This document shows, piece by piece, positions 16,257 to 26,102 of a DNA stretch of 64,000 nucleotides. This stretch comes from Roseiconus nitratireducens (lineage in GTDB: Bacteria > Planctomycetota > Planctomycetia > Pirellulales > Pirellulaceae): contig NZ_VWOX01000015.1 in the NCBI RefSeq assembly GCF_008629675.1, positions 1 to 64,000 on the forward strand, given 5' to 3'. Positions within the stretch are counted from its first letter, which is position 1. Every line of letters begins with the position of its first letter. The notes below the pieces were generated by a model that worked only from the letters and a program-made list of their open reading frames with translations, was not told the DNA's origin and did no database searches. Made by a program: the position numbers and the translations under genes.

Positions 16257-18041
16257 TTAGATTCCACAGCCACAACCGGCTTCCCAGACGCGGCCATCAG
16301 CAGCCATTACGTGCGAGTGACCTTGAGTAGCTGGCGGCTTCGGCTCCGTGTTGTCGTAGCCACCGACGGTGGCAACGGGAGACCACCTGGGGCTGACTGG
16401 CGGCAGTTCAGGGGCGAGATTTGAATACTCGTCTTTTCCGTGCACCACGCGTCCGCCAACGATGGTTAGGACGCTTTCGATTCCGCGAATAGCGTCGGCT
16501 TCAACGGCAAAGTAGTCATCACTCAGTACGGCCAAATCCGCGAAACAGCCGACATTGAGCGTTCCTTTTCTGTCGTCTTCATGGCTGAACCAGGCGCTGC
16601 CGTACGTATAAAGCCGAAGTGCTTCTTCGCGCGAGAGCCTGTCTGCTTCATCGTGCAACACAGTTCCCCCGACCGTCTTTGACGTAACCATCCACCACAA
16701 ACAAGTCCATGGGTGATAACTGGCCACGCGAGTACCATCGGTACCGGCTCCTACCGGCAAGCCCATCTTCAACATCTTCCGCAGTGGAGGGCGACGCTTG
16801 GCGGCGTCTACTCCGTATCGACGAATGTAGTATTCGCCCTGATAGGCCATGCGGTGTTGCGTGGCAATGCCACCCCCCATCGCCCGAATACGTTCCAGGT
16901 TCCTCTCCGAAACGGTTTCAGCGTGGTCAATGAACCAGCCGAGCTGGTCGATCGGGTTTTCGCGATGGACTCGTTCGAAGATATCGAGGAAACGACCAAT
17001 CGACTCATCATAGGTCGCATGGATGCGCCATGGCCAACGGGCCTCAGCGAGCTTGCTAATGACTGCCTCAAGTTCTTGCTCCATCACGGGCCGCAAATCC
17101 GGACGGGGCTGCAGGAAGTTCTCGAAGTCGGCAGCACTCCAGACCAAGTTTTCGCCGGCGCCATTGACGCGGAGCAAATCATTTCCGTCTCCGGGGTGGG
17201 TCATGCCCAGCCAGCGCGTGTAATCGGCCAACTCTTCACCAGGCTTCTGCGCGAACAAGCTGTATGCCATTCGGACTGTAAGATGCCCGTCTTCATCGAG
17301 CTTCTTCACGACCGAGTAGTCTTCGGGATAATTTTGCCCGCCGCCCCCGGCATCCGAAACGCTTGTCACGCCAAAGCGATTCAACTCTCGCATGTAGTGC
17401 CGCGTGGAGTTGAGCTGATCTTCGGTCGAGAGTTTTGGGGCATTTGCGATTGTCGAGTAGAGAATCAGAGCGCTCGGTTCGGCGATCAACATACCCGTGG
17501 GATTGCCTTTGGAATCGCGGGCAATCAGTCCACCGGGAGGGTTTGGCGTATTGCGATCAAAACCGAGCACATGAAGCGCCGTTCGATTCAGCAGCGCAGA
17601 GTCGTATAAGTGCAATAGGAATACAGGAGTATTTGGGGCGGCCTTGTTAATCTCATCAAGCGATGGCATCCGACCCTCTTTAAACTGAAACTCGTTCCAG
17701 CCTCCTATGACACGCACCCACTGCGGCGGCGGCGTCCTGTCGGCCTGCTGCTTCAGCTGTTCCAGTGCAAGTGAGAGACTCGGCACGCCGTCCCAACGAA
17801 GTTCCAGGTTAAAAAAGAGCCCTGCTCGAATCACGTGTAGGTGAGAATCGTTCAGACCGGGAATGACTCGACGATGTTTGAGATCGATCGTCCGTGTCGA
17901 CTTGCCGGCGAGAGCGAGAATCTGTTCGTTTGTGCCAATCGCCGACACATTTCCGTTTTCAATCGCAATCGCTTCCACCTCGGGGTTTTCGGCGACCTGA
18001 GTTGTGATTTTCCCGTGATGTAAAATGAGTTCTGTAGCCAT
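16257..18041 (-). CDS. Amidohydrolase family protein (YtcJ-like)
   Basis: A protein of about 594 residues with the amidohydrolase-3 architecture. N-terminal beta-strands (ILHHGKITTQV) are followed by the metal-binding HxH in VIPGLNDSHLHV and a long TIM-barrel insert. Downstream there is IHATYDESIGRFLDIFE, FIDHAETV and GTDGTRVASYHP, and the C-terminal strand domain returns with FADLAVLSDDYFAVEADAI. These enzymes hydrolyse amide or similar bonds; the substrate is unknown. I chose the ATG at 18041 because it follows AGAGGA by eight bases. The longer frame from 18092 would overlap the upstream gene. It is probably co-transcribed with the monooxygenase-like and isochorismatase-like genes. Confidence 0.85.
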   Translation of the reverse strand: MATELILHHGKITTQVAENPEVEAIAIENGNVSAIGTNEQILALAGKSTRTIDLKHRRVIPGLNDSHLHVIRAGLFFNLELRWDGVPSLSLALEQLKQQADRTPPPQWVRVIGGWNEFQFKEGRMPSLDEINKAAPNTPVFLLHLYDSALLNRTALHVLGFDRNTPNPPGGLIARDSKGNPTGMLIAEPSALILYSTIANAPKLSTEDQLNSTRHYMRELNRFGVTSVSDAGGGGQNYPEDYSVVKKLDEDGHLTVRMAYSLFAQKPGEELADYTRWLGMTHPGDGNDLLRVNGAGENLVWSAADFENFLQPRPDLRPVMEQELEAVISKLAEARWPWRIHATYDESIGRFLDIFERVHRENPIDQLGWFIDHAETVSERNLERIRAMGGGIATQHRMAYQGEYYIRRYGVDAAKRRPPLRKMLKMGLPVGAGTDGTRVASYHPWTCLWWMVTSKTVGGTVLHDEADRLSREEALRLYTYGSAWFSHEDDRKGTLNVGCFADLAVLSDDYFAVEADAIRGIESVLTIVGGRVVHGKDEYSNLAPELPPVSPRWSPVATVGGYDNTEPKPPATQGHSHVMAADGRVWEAGCGCGI

Positions 18042-18064
18042 GGTTCTATCCTCTTTGGGCTTTT

Positions 18065-18604
18065 CTATTTCTTGTTCGACGCTTGAAGCCATCCGGCGAA
18101 GAGCGTGGTAAGCAGGGGCATTACAGCCCAGGCGAGTGTGACGACGACAAAAACGTTGACGAAGGCCACGACAAACAGCTGGGGAGCGCCATCAAGGTAC
18201 TGCGGCAGCGTTGACGACCAGAGCAATACCGATGGATAGACGCCTAGCCAGGTGACGACCGCCATCTTCCAGCGGGGAGGTTCGTGTTTCGAGTCGCGGA
18301 AGAAGGCTTCTAATCCATGCAGTCGGCGAACGACGGAATCCCCGGTCACGAGATGCGAGGACTGCCGCTGCCACTGATGAAAGACCTCCGAATCATAGAA
18401 TCGGCGACTTGCTTCCTCGCTTTCGAACGACCGCAGGATGCCGTATTCGCACCCATTGGTCCCCGCAACCGGCGCGATCAGATGCACGCCTGTGGTTCCT
18501 GGTTCGCGCAGCGGCTCACGAGCAAACTCGCGTAAAGCCTGTTCGAATTTCGCTTCACGCCCCGGTTGAACTTTTCGGGTGACAGCAACGTGGACCACGC
18601 TCAT
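18065..18604 (-). CDS. Antibiotic-biosynthesis monooxygenase-like protein with two membrane segments
   Basis: A 179-residue protein. Residues 1-95 form the ABM ferredoxin-like fold (HVAVTRKVQPGREAKFEQAL, then the central GVHLIAPV and YGILRSFESEEASRRFYDS). The C-terminal part has two hydrophobic helices (VTWLGVYPSVLLWSSTL and LFVVAFVNVFVVVTLAWAVM) that anchor it in the membrane. ABM proteins carry out cofactor-free oxygenation or act as heme-degrading or scavenging proteins; the membrane-anchored form is less studied. It lies between the hydrolase genes of the cluster, 23 bp upstream of the amidohydrolase start. Confidence 0.8.
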   Translation of the reverse strand: MSVVHVAVTRKVQPGREAKFEQALREFAREPLREPGTTGVHLIAPVAGTNGCEYGILRSFESEEASRRFYDSEVFHQWQRQSSHLVTGDSVVRRLHGLEAFFRDSKHEPPRWKMAVVTWLGVYPSVLLWSSTLPQYLDGAPQLFVVAFVNVFVVVTLAWAVMPLLTTLFAGWLQASNKK

Positions 18605-18636
18605 TCTTTTCTCCGAGAACTGACTGAACGCAGCAG

Positions 18637-19308
18637 TTACGTTAGAACCCTGCGGGCCGGAGGAGCTTTGTGGACCATCGTGTAGGCGTACTCGATTCCG
18701 ACGCCGTACCCACCGCCATGCTCGCGGAAGATGTCCATCAGCGCGCTGTAATGTGTTTTGTCGACCCAGTCGCGCTGGAACTCAAGTACGGTCGCGACCG
18801 TAGTCATCCGCACTGCTCCCGCCTGGACCATTCGCGATAATGCAGCCTCATGTGAGGCCGTGGACGTACCGGCACAAGCATCGTCCACGACATAGATGTT
18901 GTACCCTTCTGCCAGCATATTGAGGGTTGGCCAAGTGATGCAGACCTCCGTCCAGAGCCCGGAAAGGATGATATTCTTCTTTCCGGTGGCCTTGACCGCA
19001 TCGCGAAACGCTTGCGTGTCCCAAGAGTTCATGCCGGTTCGCTCAATCGGCGCATGGTCCGGAAAGACGTCCAATAGTTGCGGCCAAGTTGGACCGCTAA
19101 ACGACTCCGTTTCGACGGTGGTAATGATCGTCGGAACACCAAACTCCTTTGCTCCCTTAGCCAGCATCAGAACGTTGTTGACTAACAACTGACGGTCGAT
19201 ACCGCTGGCGACACCAAATGACATTTGAGGCTGCAAATCGATGAATGCGAGCGCGCAGTTGTCTTTCGTAAGCAGGCCACCGTCGGTGTGAGAAAGGATA
19301 TTTGCCAT
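18637..19308 (-). CDS. Isochorismatase-family hydrolase (YcaC-like)
   Basis: A 223-residue cysteine hydrolase. The expected Asp is in ALAFIDLQPQM, the following region has TIITTVETESFSGPTWPQL, and the catalytic Cys is in SGLWTEVCITWPTLNML. This is the YcaC-type isochorismatase fold. The open frame continues upstream to 19527, but the ATG at 19308 (MANILSHTDGGLL) begins the conserved domain and is the likely start. It is the first gene of a minus-strand cluster with the monooxygenase-like and amidohydrolase genes. Such proteins hydrolyse small amides such as nicotinamide-like or biuret-like compounds. The true substrate is unknown. Confidence 0.85.
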   Translation of the reverse strand: MANILSHTDGGLLTKDNCALAFIDLQPQMSFGVASGIDRQLLVNNVLMLAKGAKEFGVPTIITTVETESFSGPTWPQLLDVFPDHAPIERTGMNSWDTQAFRDAVKATGKKNIILSGLWTEVCITWPTLNMLAEGYNIYVVDDACAGTSTASHEAALSRMVQAGAVRMTTVATVLEFQRDWVDKTHYSALMDIFREHGGGYGVGIEYAYTMVHKAPPARRVLT

Positions 19309-19510
19309 AATTTTGTACTCTGTGTTCGGTGTTGAAGTTGATTCGATGAGCTGAGTGACGGCCAATTTGACCCACGAGTGGTCCAATTGCCCGTTGATCA
19401 CGGAGTTTTGTGCTGTCGCGAAACCCCGCCTACCTGTACTGAGCGTGGGGTATGGACAGGGCTCGATTAATGACTTCAGTTCCGGACATTGCGGGGCATA
19501 TAATTGAGGG

Positions 19511-20128
19511 ATGGGCATCGAACACACTACGATCGAGGTTGAGAGGTATCTTCAGGAACTTGGTGGAGATTCTCCATCCGAACCCGTTGTGCGGGCCCTG
19601 CTCGAGCGGTCGGCAGCTCGACTGCACGTGTTGTGCTCATCGATGCTGGTTCGTCAGTATCCTCGCCTCATGCGTCCCCCCATGAATCTTCAGTCCGAGG
19701 AGATTCTCGGCGCGATCGTGGAGAGGTTGCTGAAGGCGATGCGGAGTGTGCATCCGGAAACCCCTAGGCAGTTCTTCGCCCTGGCGAATCGCCACATACG
19801 CTGGGAACTCAATGACCTGGCCCGACGCTTAGATCAACAGAATCACGAGCCGCAGCTATGCGAGGATGTCATTCCGTCCGCCGAAACCTCCGGATCTGTG
19901 CTTGGCCCCGACGCGATCCGGATACTCGAAGCGATCGAGAATCTCCCGGAAGAGGAACGCGAGGTATTTGAGTTGATTCGTATCCAGGGCATCACGCAGC
20001 GAGAGGCGTCCGAGCTTCTTGATGTGTCGCAGAAGACTGTGCAGCGACGGCTGAACCGTGGTCTGCTGATCCTGAGCGAGCAGCTCAGCGATCTTTGTCC
20101 TCCCGACGATGAGCAGAAGCCTCAATGA
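19511..20128 (+). CDS. ECF-type RNA polymerase sigma factor
   Basis: The 205 residues have the two ECF regions. Region 2 is around residues 45-105 (EEILGAIVERLLKAMRSVHP, FALANRHIRWELNDLARR). The region 4 helix-turn-helix is around 140-190 (LPEEEREVFELIRIQGITQ, REASELLDVSQKTVQRRLNR). It matches the ECF form that planctomycetes pair with Ser/Thr kinases. The stop overlaps the kinase start by four bases (ATGA), implying translational coupling. No anti-sigma factor gene is adjacent, so control by kinase phosphorylation is likely. Confidence 0.88.
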   Translation: MGIEHTTIEVERYLQELGGDSPSEPVVRALLERSAARLHVLCSSMLVRQYPRLMRPPMNLQSEEILGAIVERLLKAMRSVHPETPRQFFALANRHIRWELNDLARRLDQQNHEPQLCEDVIPSAETSGSVLGPDAIRILEAIENLPEEEREVFELIRIQGITQREASELLDVSQKTVQRRLNRGLLILSEQLSDLCPPDDEQKPQ

Positions 20129-23001
20129 ATGAGAAGGCGCAGCATCCGAACGAAATCCCCGACATTTCATCCTCTGACGACGAGGCGCGGATCCTCGCCT
20201 TACTTGAAGAAATGCTCGAGACCGGCAAGTCGCCCGAACAAGTCAGCGGAGGAGATCAGAATCTCGAACGAGTGCTCCGAAAGCGACTCCGCCGAGCCCG
20301 AGACGTCGAAGCGCAGATGGAAGCGATGTTTCCCACCCCGGACGCGGGCGCAGACTCGACACGTCGCGCGCTGCTCGAACGTCGGCGAACGGACGAGCGG
20401 CTTCCCCAAATTCCTGGGTATGAGGTCCAAAGTGTCATCGGAACGGGCGGCATGGGCGTCGTCTATCGAGCGAGGCACATCAAGCTCGATCGTTGGGTTG
20501 CGATCAAGATGGTGCTGCTCGGAGCGTACGCGTCACGTGAGGAACTGGAAAGTTTGCTACGCGAGGCTCAGGATGTTGCGACCCTTCGTCATCCGAACAT
20601 CGTGCAGGTGTATGATGTCGCCGAGCACGAAGGTTTCCCTTACTACGCGATGGAATTTCTCGAAGGCGGCGATCTCGCGCAGAAACTTGAGGGGAAACCA
20701 CGCGCAGCACGTGAGGCGGCGGAACTGATCCGAGTTTTGGCATTCGCGGTTCATGCCGCACATCTTGGTGGGATTGTTCATCGCGACCTGAAGCCGGGGA
20801 ATGTCCTGCTCAGCTCTGACGCAACTCCGAAGATCGGAGACTTCAGCCTTGCGAGTAGGCTCGAGAGCGACACCACGATCAGGACGAATGCGCGACAGTG
20901 TGGCACCCCGAGCTACATGGCGCCCGAACAGGCAGCGGGTAAGGTCAATGCAATCCAACCAGCGGTCGACATCTATTCACTGGGTGCCGTCCTATATGAA
21001 TTACTCACGGGACGTCCTCCATTCACGGCTGAGTCATCAGCCGAAACTCGACGGCAGGTCATCGATGAGGAGCCCGTTCCGCCCTCACGGCTGAACTCCC
21101 GCGTGCCGCATGATCTGCAAACCATCTGTCTCAAATGCCTTCAAAAGGACCCGACGCGACGCTACGGAAGTGCGGCTGATCTCGGGGACGACCTCGAACG
21201 ATTCATTCACGGCGAACCGATTCACGCGCGACCTGTCGGTGTTGGAGAACGAACATTCAAGTGGTGCCGGCGCCATCCCGCTTTGACCTTGGCCATCGTT
21301 GTTTCCGTGGTGGCGAGTATAGGAGCCGTTAGCGGTGTCATGCGGCTGAATCGGGTGGAACACTCGCGGCATCTCGAAGAGGTTGTTCGGCGTGAACGTG
21401 CGCGTACATCAATCGAAACCGCGTTACCGTTGCTTTCAGAGTTCGTGCAACGCAAACAATGGTCGGATGCAGATGGCGTGCTACGCACCGCTCAAGTGCG
21501 GTTGGACGATGCTCGGTCGTCCGAACTCAAGGTTCGACTGGCGAGAGCGAGAGAGCAACTTGAAGTTGCCGAGGAACTCGATCGCATCCGTCAGAGCTTC
21601 CCCGAGCCCGACGAGGCGGGCTACACCTATGAACCCGCCAGCGACGCTTATGCAAGAGTCTTCCAACGCATTGGAATTGGAAATGATACTGGGGTAGAGA
21701 CAGCTGCAAAACGCGTCAGAGAGTCGCCGCTTCGCGAAGAGCTCCTGATGGCTTTGGACTATGCTGCCTTCACCGATAAACATAATGTTGATGCCTCGAA
21801 ACTTAGGAGGCATTTGGCCGTGGCTCGCACGGCAGCGCCGAGCTCCTGGCAGGATCGCTTTCGGGATCCCGCCACCTGGGGAGATGTCGCCGGGCTTAAG
21901 CGACTTGCGAGTGATGCTTCAAACGCCGAACCGCCTCCGCCGAGCCACCAGATGGTCATGGTTGGATCTCTGATCAGTTCGCTGGATCACAACCAAACAG
22001 CGATCGAGATTTTGCGTGAGGCCCATCTGCGTGAGCCCGCAGACTTCTGGGTGAATCTTGAGCTTGGTCTTGTTCTCGCACGTCAGAATCGAAGCGCCGA
22101 AGCGATCCAGTATATTCGGGCGGCTGTTGCCCTTAAGCCAACGCATTATGTCGTCTGGACCGCGATGGGACGCGCGCAGCTCGCAAACGGGAACGCGGAG
22201 GCTGCGATTGTGTCACTACGCAAGGCGATATCGCTCCGACCCGAGTATCCGACAAGTTGGCAAATTCTCATTGTCACACTCGCTGCATCGGAGCGCTGGG
22301 ACGAGGCCCTTGCCACAGAGCGTGATGCCGTGACAGCAATCCCCACAATCACGATGCCCAAGGGAACGGTTGCCGTGCTTCACCTGTGCCGCGCCAGGTC
22401 TTCGGCTTCCAAGCGTGAGTGGCGAATTGCAGCGGAGTCCTATGCCAAGGCCATCGATGGAGACTACTCGGACAATGGCCACGTGTGGTTTGAGTACGCT
22501 GCGGTTCGTATTCTGGCAGGTGACGCCCCGGGCTATCGTGAGGTCTGCACGTCGATACTTGAGCGGTTCGAGAAAGACAACTTGCGCAGATTCCTGGTCG
22601 CGCGGGCAAGCACGCTCGTCAGAGGGTCAGATCAGGAACTGGCACGCGCTGCCGAATTGGCAATGCCGGAATTGGATCTGCACGCCCATACCTACTGGTC
22701 GTTGACACAGCGGGGCGCATTGCTCTGTCGACAGAAAAAGCACCGGGAGGCAATTACTGTTCTTGAGCAGAGCCTCCGCTCCAACTCGCGTCCAAAAGAC
22801 TGCATCATCACCTGGGGTTGGCTGTCTCGGGCGCACCTGAGCCTTGGAGAAGAAGATGCCTCGCGTGAGTGGCTCGGAAAAGTCACTAAATGGCTGGATC
22901 AGAGCAAAACTAAGCCAGAGGAGATTCATTTGCACAATTGGCTCGAAGCGCTGACTCTGCGCCGTGAACTCGACGCCACACTCGCTCGATATCATGAGTA
23001 G
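20125..23001 (+). CDS. Membrane Ser/Thr protein kinase with TPR repeats
   Basis: A 958-residue protein. Residues 95-365 are a Hanks-type kinase: GTGGMGVVYRA P-loop (106-116), VAIKMV lysine and HRDLKPGNV (219-227). The metal-binding motif reads GDFSLA (238-243), so the usual DFG glycine is serine. GTPSYMAPEQ marks the activation segment. A membrane segment lies at about 386-406 (TLAIVVSVVASIGAVSGVM). The external part carries tetratricopeptide-like repeats (for example LGLVLARQNRSAEAIQYIRA and GRAQLANGNAEAAIVSLRKA). It is coupled to the sigma factor gene by an ATGA overlap. Inference: the kinase senses through its TPR domain and modulates the sigma factor. Confidence 0.9.
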   Translation: MNEKAQHPNEIPDISSSDDEARILALLEEMLETGKSPEQVSGGDQNLERVLRKRLRRARDVEAQMEAMFPTPDAGADSTRRALLERRRTDERLPQIPGYEVQSVIGTGGMGVVYRARHIKLDRWVAIKMVLLGAYASREELESLLREAQDVATLRHPNIVQVYDVAEHEGFPYYAMEFLEGGDLAQKLEGKPRAAREAAELIRVLAFAVHAAHLGGIVHRDLKPGNVLLSSDATPKIGDFSLASRLESDTTIRTNARQCGTPSYMAPEQAAGKVNAIQPAVDIYSLGAVLYELLTGRPPFTAESSAETRRQVIDEEPVPPSRLNSRVPHDLQTICLKCLQKDPTRRYGSAADLGDDLERFIHGEPIHARPVGVGERTFKWCRRHPALTLAIVVSVVASIGAVSGVMRLNRVEHSRHLEEVVRRERARTSIETALPLLSEFVQRKQWSDADGVLRTAQVRLDDARSSELKVRLARAREQLEVAEELDRIRQSFPEPDEAGYTYEPASDAYARVFQRIGIGNDTGVETAAKRVRESPLREELLMALDYAAFTDKHNVDASKLRRHLAVARTAAPSSWQDRFRDPATWGDVAGLKRLASDASNAEPPPPSHQMVMVGSLISSLDHNQTAIEILREAHLREPADFWVNLELGLVLARQNRSAEAIQYIRAAVALKPTHYVVWTAMGRAQLANGNAEAAIVSLRKAISLRPEYPTSWQILIVTLAASERWDEALATERDAVTAIPTITMPKGTVAVLHLCRARSSASKREWRIAAESYAKAIDGDYSDNGHVWFEYAAVRILAGDAPGYREVCTSILERFEKDNLRRFLVARASTLVRGSDQELARAAELAMPELDLHAHTYWSLTQRGALLCRQKKHREAITVLEQSLRSNSRPKDCIITWGWLSRAHLSLGEEDASREWLGKVTKWLDQSKTKPEEIHLHNWLEALTLRRELDATLARYHE

Positions 23002-23045
23002 GTAGGTTCGCCAGGTACACGTCCCGCGAACGCAAGCAACTCCGT

Positions 23046-23867
23046 TCAACCTTGGACGAATTCCAGAATATCCTGGTTGAAACGGTCCTGATCGGTTTGG
23101 GTGAGGCCGTGCCCGCTGCCGGGATAGACTTTCAGAGTTGAATTTCGAAGCAGTTCGTCGGCTCGGTGTGCGGATGCCCCGATGGGGACGATCTGGTCGT
23201 CGTCACCGTGCACGATCAATACCGGAATATCGATCTGTTTCAGATCCTGTGTGAAGTCGGTTTCGGAGAACTGGGCAATACAGTCGTACTGCCCTTTGAT
23301 ACCTCCCTGCATTCCCTGGAGCCAGAAGGCCTCGCACACTCCTTCGGATGGAGAACTTCCTTCACGGTTGTAACCGTAGAATGGGGCTGTGATCTCCCGG
23401 AAGAACTGGGAGCGATTCTTCCGAGTGCCCTGACGAATCTCGTCGAAGACGCTCAGCGGCAAGCCGCCCGGGTTGTCCCTCGTTTTCAACATCAGCGGCG
23501 GCACAGCGCCAACGAGCACCGCCTTGGCCACGCGTGACGTGCCATGCCGTCCGAGATAGCGCGTGATCTCTCCGCCGCCGGTCGAGTGCCCGATCAGAAT
23601 TAAGTCTTGAAGATCCAGCGAATCAATGAGCCCGGCGAGATCATCGGCGTACGTATTCATGTCATTGCCGTGCCATGTCTGGCTAGAGCGCCCGTGGCTT
23701 CTTCGGTCGTGGGCTATCACTCGAAAGTCGTGTTCACCGAAGAAAAGCATCTGAGGGTCCCATGCGTCTCCATTCAAGGGCCATCCGTGAGAAAACAGGA
23801 TGGGCTGACCGACGCCCCAATCCTTGAAAAAAATACGAGTTCCATCGTTGGTGGTGAAGTCAGGCAT
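23046..23867 (-). CDS. Alpha/beta hydrolase, non-heme chloroperoxidase-like
   Basis: A 273-residue alpha/beta hydrolase. It has the nucleophile elbow GHSTGGGE, the oxyanion [13 protein letters not shown] loop near residue 29, the acid Asp in [10 protein letters not shown] and the final His in [10 protein letters not shown]. This set is typical of the non-heme haloperoxidase/arylesterase group, which usually hydrolyses esters or forms peracids. There is no signal peptide. It converges with the kinase gene and probably is a single-gene transcript. The start ATG at 23867 is preceded by AGGAGAAATGAAAAT. Confidence 0.88.
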   Translation of the reverse strand: MPDFTTNDGTRIFFKDWGVGQPILFSHGWPLNGDAWDPQMLFFGEHDFRVIAHDRRSHGRSSQTWHGNDMNTYADDLAGLIDSLDLQDLILIGHSTGGGEITRYLGRHGTSRVAKAVLVGAVPPLMLKTRDNPGGLPLSVFDEIRQGTRKNRSQFFREITAPFYGYNREGSSPSEGVCEAFWLQGMQGGIKGQYDCIAQFSETDFTQDLKQIDIPVLIVHGDDDQIVPIGASAHRADELLRNSTLKVYPGSGHGLTQTDQDRFNQDILEFVQG

Positions 23868-24568
23868 TGTATTTTCATTTCTCCTGTAGGTGAATTGTTG
23901 GCCGCACCCAATGTCCCGGACCAGACTTGCAACTAAGAATATGCCGGTCTCGGGACATAGGTGCTTATTATCGTCCCGTCCCAGAGTTTGTTGTTGGCCC
24001 CGCGCCCCATCTTCTGAGCGGGAGTTGTGGACAAGGCAGTCGGCGTGCAGTTGCTTAGCGATACTTCATTGCGTTTCACTTAGGCCGATATCGCTATTAA
24101 GGCGGCTACTACAATCGGACATCCGTGCAAATGTCGCCTCCCTCAGTGTGGCAATCGTATGATGTTATTCACCCTTGGGCTACGCAGGAATGGTTCCTGT
24201 CAGCACGCCGATGAACTAGACAGCGAGGGGGAAACGGGCAGCAAATTTTTTTGTCGTGTATCGCGTTAGAGCATGAGCAGAAGATCTCGCAAGTCGTTAA
24301 ATCGCCGTTCAATCGTGACGCCTTCAAACGCCAACGGTCGTGTCCAAAACGCCCATGGTGCTCCCGAGAATGTAGCGGCGTGCTGCAGCTCATTCTTTCG
24401 GCCAACGGCAATTGCCACGCCACTGGCCAAATCTCTTTCGACGCCGCTAAGTCCACTCGGTTGGACCCACCGCCGGCTCGGAGCTGTCGCCGTTCGACGC
24501 GTCAGTCGCGGAGACCGACGCGAGTTTTGGTATGCCGCAAGCGCGCTCCGGTGGCCGACGCCGGAGCG
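23868..24568. other. Intergenic region, no convincing gene
   Basis: About 700 bp between the start of the hydrolase gene and the integrase stop. Open frames on both strands (plus 24251-24721, minus 24169-24456) lack motifs. A short minus-strand stretch reads ILGSTMGVLDTTVGV, which recalls the first helix of an MFS drug transporter, but it is stopped on both sides and could be chance. Confidence 0.4.
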
Positions 24569-25567
24569 TCAAGTGACGCCGCCGATTGCTCCGGAGGCTC
24601 GATTCGCTTGTTTCCGCAGGAACTCAACGTTCTGTGCAAGGTGGGCGTAGTTGTTGATCATTCTGGTGTCTCTGTGGCCCATCAGATGGGAGAGCGAAAC
24701 TGCATCCACCGATCGAATTAGAGCGTTCGTCGCGTAGCTATGACGAGCGCCGTATGCAATGACTCTGAACCCAACTTTCTGGCTGATCCGATTGAGCCGA
24801 CACTTGATAGCGTCCTTTGTCCACGGACGCCCCTTTGAGTTTCGAAACAGCGGGCCCGATTTGCCGTTTTCCAGTAGCGGTAACAAGATACGGCGCACAG
24901 TATCCGTGATGAAAATGACCCTGGAGTCAGTTTCACCTTTTGATTCGTCTGGCGGGAAGATGATTAGGTGGTCATGGACGTGCCGACGTTCAAGGGCCCT
25001 TGCTTCAAGTGGCCGGCAACCAGTAAGCCAAAGAAAGTCCAGGAGCGGAACCAATGGGCCGGTCGCGTGTTTTCGGATTTCCTGCCACTGCCCCGGTGTG
25101 TAAACAATTTCGCGCCGTCGTCTTCTCGGCTTCTTGATGTTGGCAATCGGGTTGTAGTCGAAATACTCTTTCTCGATCGCCCAGTTGAACATTCGGTTGA
25201 CGATGGAGATTGCGTCGTTTTGCGTCGTCGTCGCAGCGTATTTCTCTGACCAGTCGGTGACATGTCGTCGCTTCAACCTGGAAACTTTGACCGTTCGGCC
25301 AACGGCGTTGATGAAACTCTCCAGGTATCGCTTGTGGTTCTCGTACGTCCCTGGCTTCCTGTGGACTTCGACCCAAGATAAGTAGCACTGGGAGAGCTCG
25401 TAAACCGTCGTGACGGCAGCAGCAACTTGATTGCGGTTAAGCATCAGGCGATGGAATTCATCCATCGCCTGCTCGCGGTTTTCACCGAGAGTGATGCGTT
25501 TTCCGTCGATCGTGCAGACCCATCGTTTTTGGGCCTTTCGGAAATACGGCTTTGGCTGACGTGCCAT
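24569..25567 (-). CDS. int: Tyrosine recombinase/integrase
   Basis: A protein of 332 residues from the ATG at 25567 (MARQPKPYFRKAQKRW), which has AGGAA upstream. The 25594 ATG is a longer alternative. It has an SAM-like core-binding domain (TVYELSQCYLSWVEVH, YENHKRYLESFI) and a catalytic domain with Arg in LTGCRPLEARAL, YGARHSYATNAL, GHRDTRMINNY, and a final nucleophilic Tyr in NNYAHL. The first His of the usual HxxRH box is Tyr. It is adjacent to tRNA-Val, so it most likely integrates the element at that gene. The gene is transcribed away from the tRNA, into the element. Confidence 0.92.
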   Translation of the reverse strand: MARQPKPYFRKAQKRWVCTIDGKRITLGENREQAMDEFHRLMLNRNQVAAAVTTVYELSQCYLSWVEVHRKPGTYENHKRYLESFINAVGRTVKVSRLKRRHVTDWSEKYAATTTQNDAISIVNRMFNWAIEKEYFDYNPIANIKKPRRRRREIVYTPGQWQEIRKHATGPLVPLLDFLWLTGCRPLEARALERRHVHDHLIIFPPDESKGETDSRVIFITDTVRRILLPLLENGKSGPLFRNSKGRPWTKDAIKCRLNRISQKVGFRVIAYGARHSYATNALIRSVDAVSLSHLMGHRDTRMINNYAHLAQNVEFLRKQANRASGAIGGVT

Positions 25568-25641
25568 CGAACAGTTCCTGTTTAGGGTACACAAAAGGGT
25601 ACGAACAGGAAATCATTCGAATAGAAAAGAGAAAAACCAAG

Positions 25642-25715
<74 letters not shown>

Positions 25716-26102
25716 TTGGGTGGGTCGGTGGGCGTGAGTGCCGCTCGAACGACCGCTGGGTATGCATTGCAATCGGCTGGCGGAGCCTGCGACTTCATGG
25801 CCCCGACTTCAATCTGATTGGCTTGCCCCCAGCACCGCGTAGTCTGTAGTGGTCAGGGCGAATCGTCAAGCGGGTTTGAGTTTGCCGGCAAAGCTTTTCT
25901 GGGCGTGCCCGAGATCTCGTGCGGTGCCCCCCCGAAGCCAGAGCATGACGTCCCCGCCGACGGATCTCTCTTGCCCGGCTGACGGCGGATGCCTAAAAAT
26001 ATTCCCGGGCCGCGTTTGAATCTGCTCAGCGCCACGGGAACCTCGTCCAGTTCACAGGCGGCCGGCACGCTTTTCTTTTCCCCTCTCGACCGCATCCTCC
26101 CC
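25716..26102. other. Intergenic region, tRNA promoter side
   Basis: Region upstream of tRNA-Val on its minus strand and ahead of the 26103 gene. The frame of the 26103 gene extends into it to 25989, but its content there is low-complexity (Ser/Ala/Pro-rich) without a signal. I see no structured element beyond the expected promoters. Confidence 0.4.

Noticed and set aside
24380-24400. Minus-strand stretch ILGSTMGVLDTTVGV resembling the start of an MFS transporter
   Set aside because: It is bounded by stops within a few codons and has no further similarity, so chance is more likely than a gene remnant.
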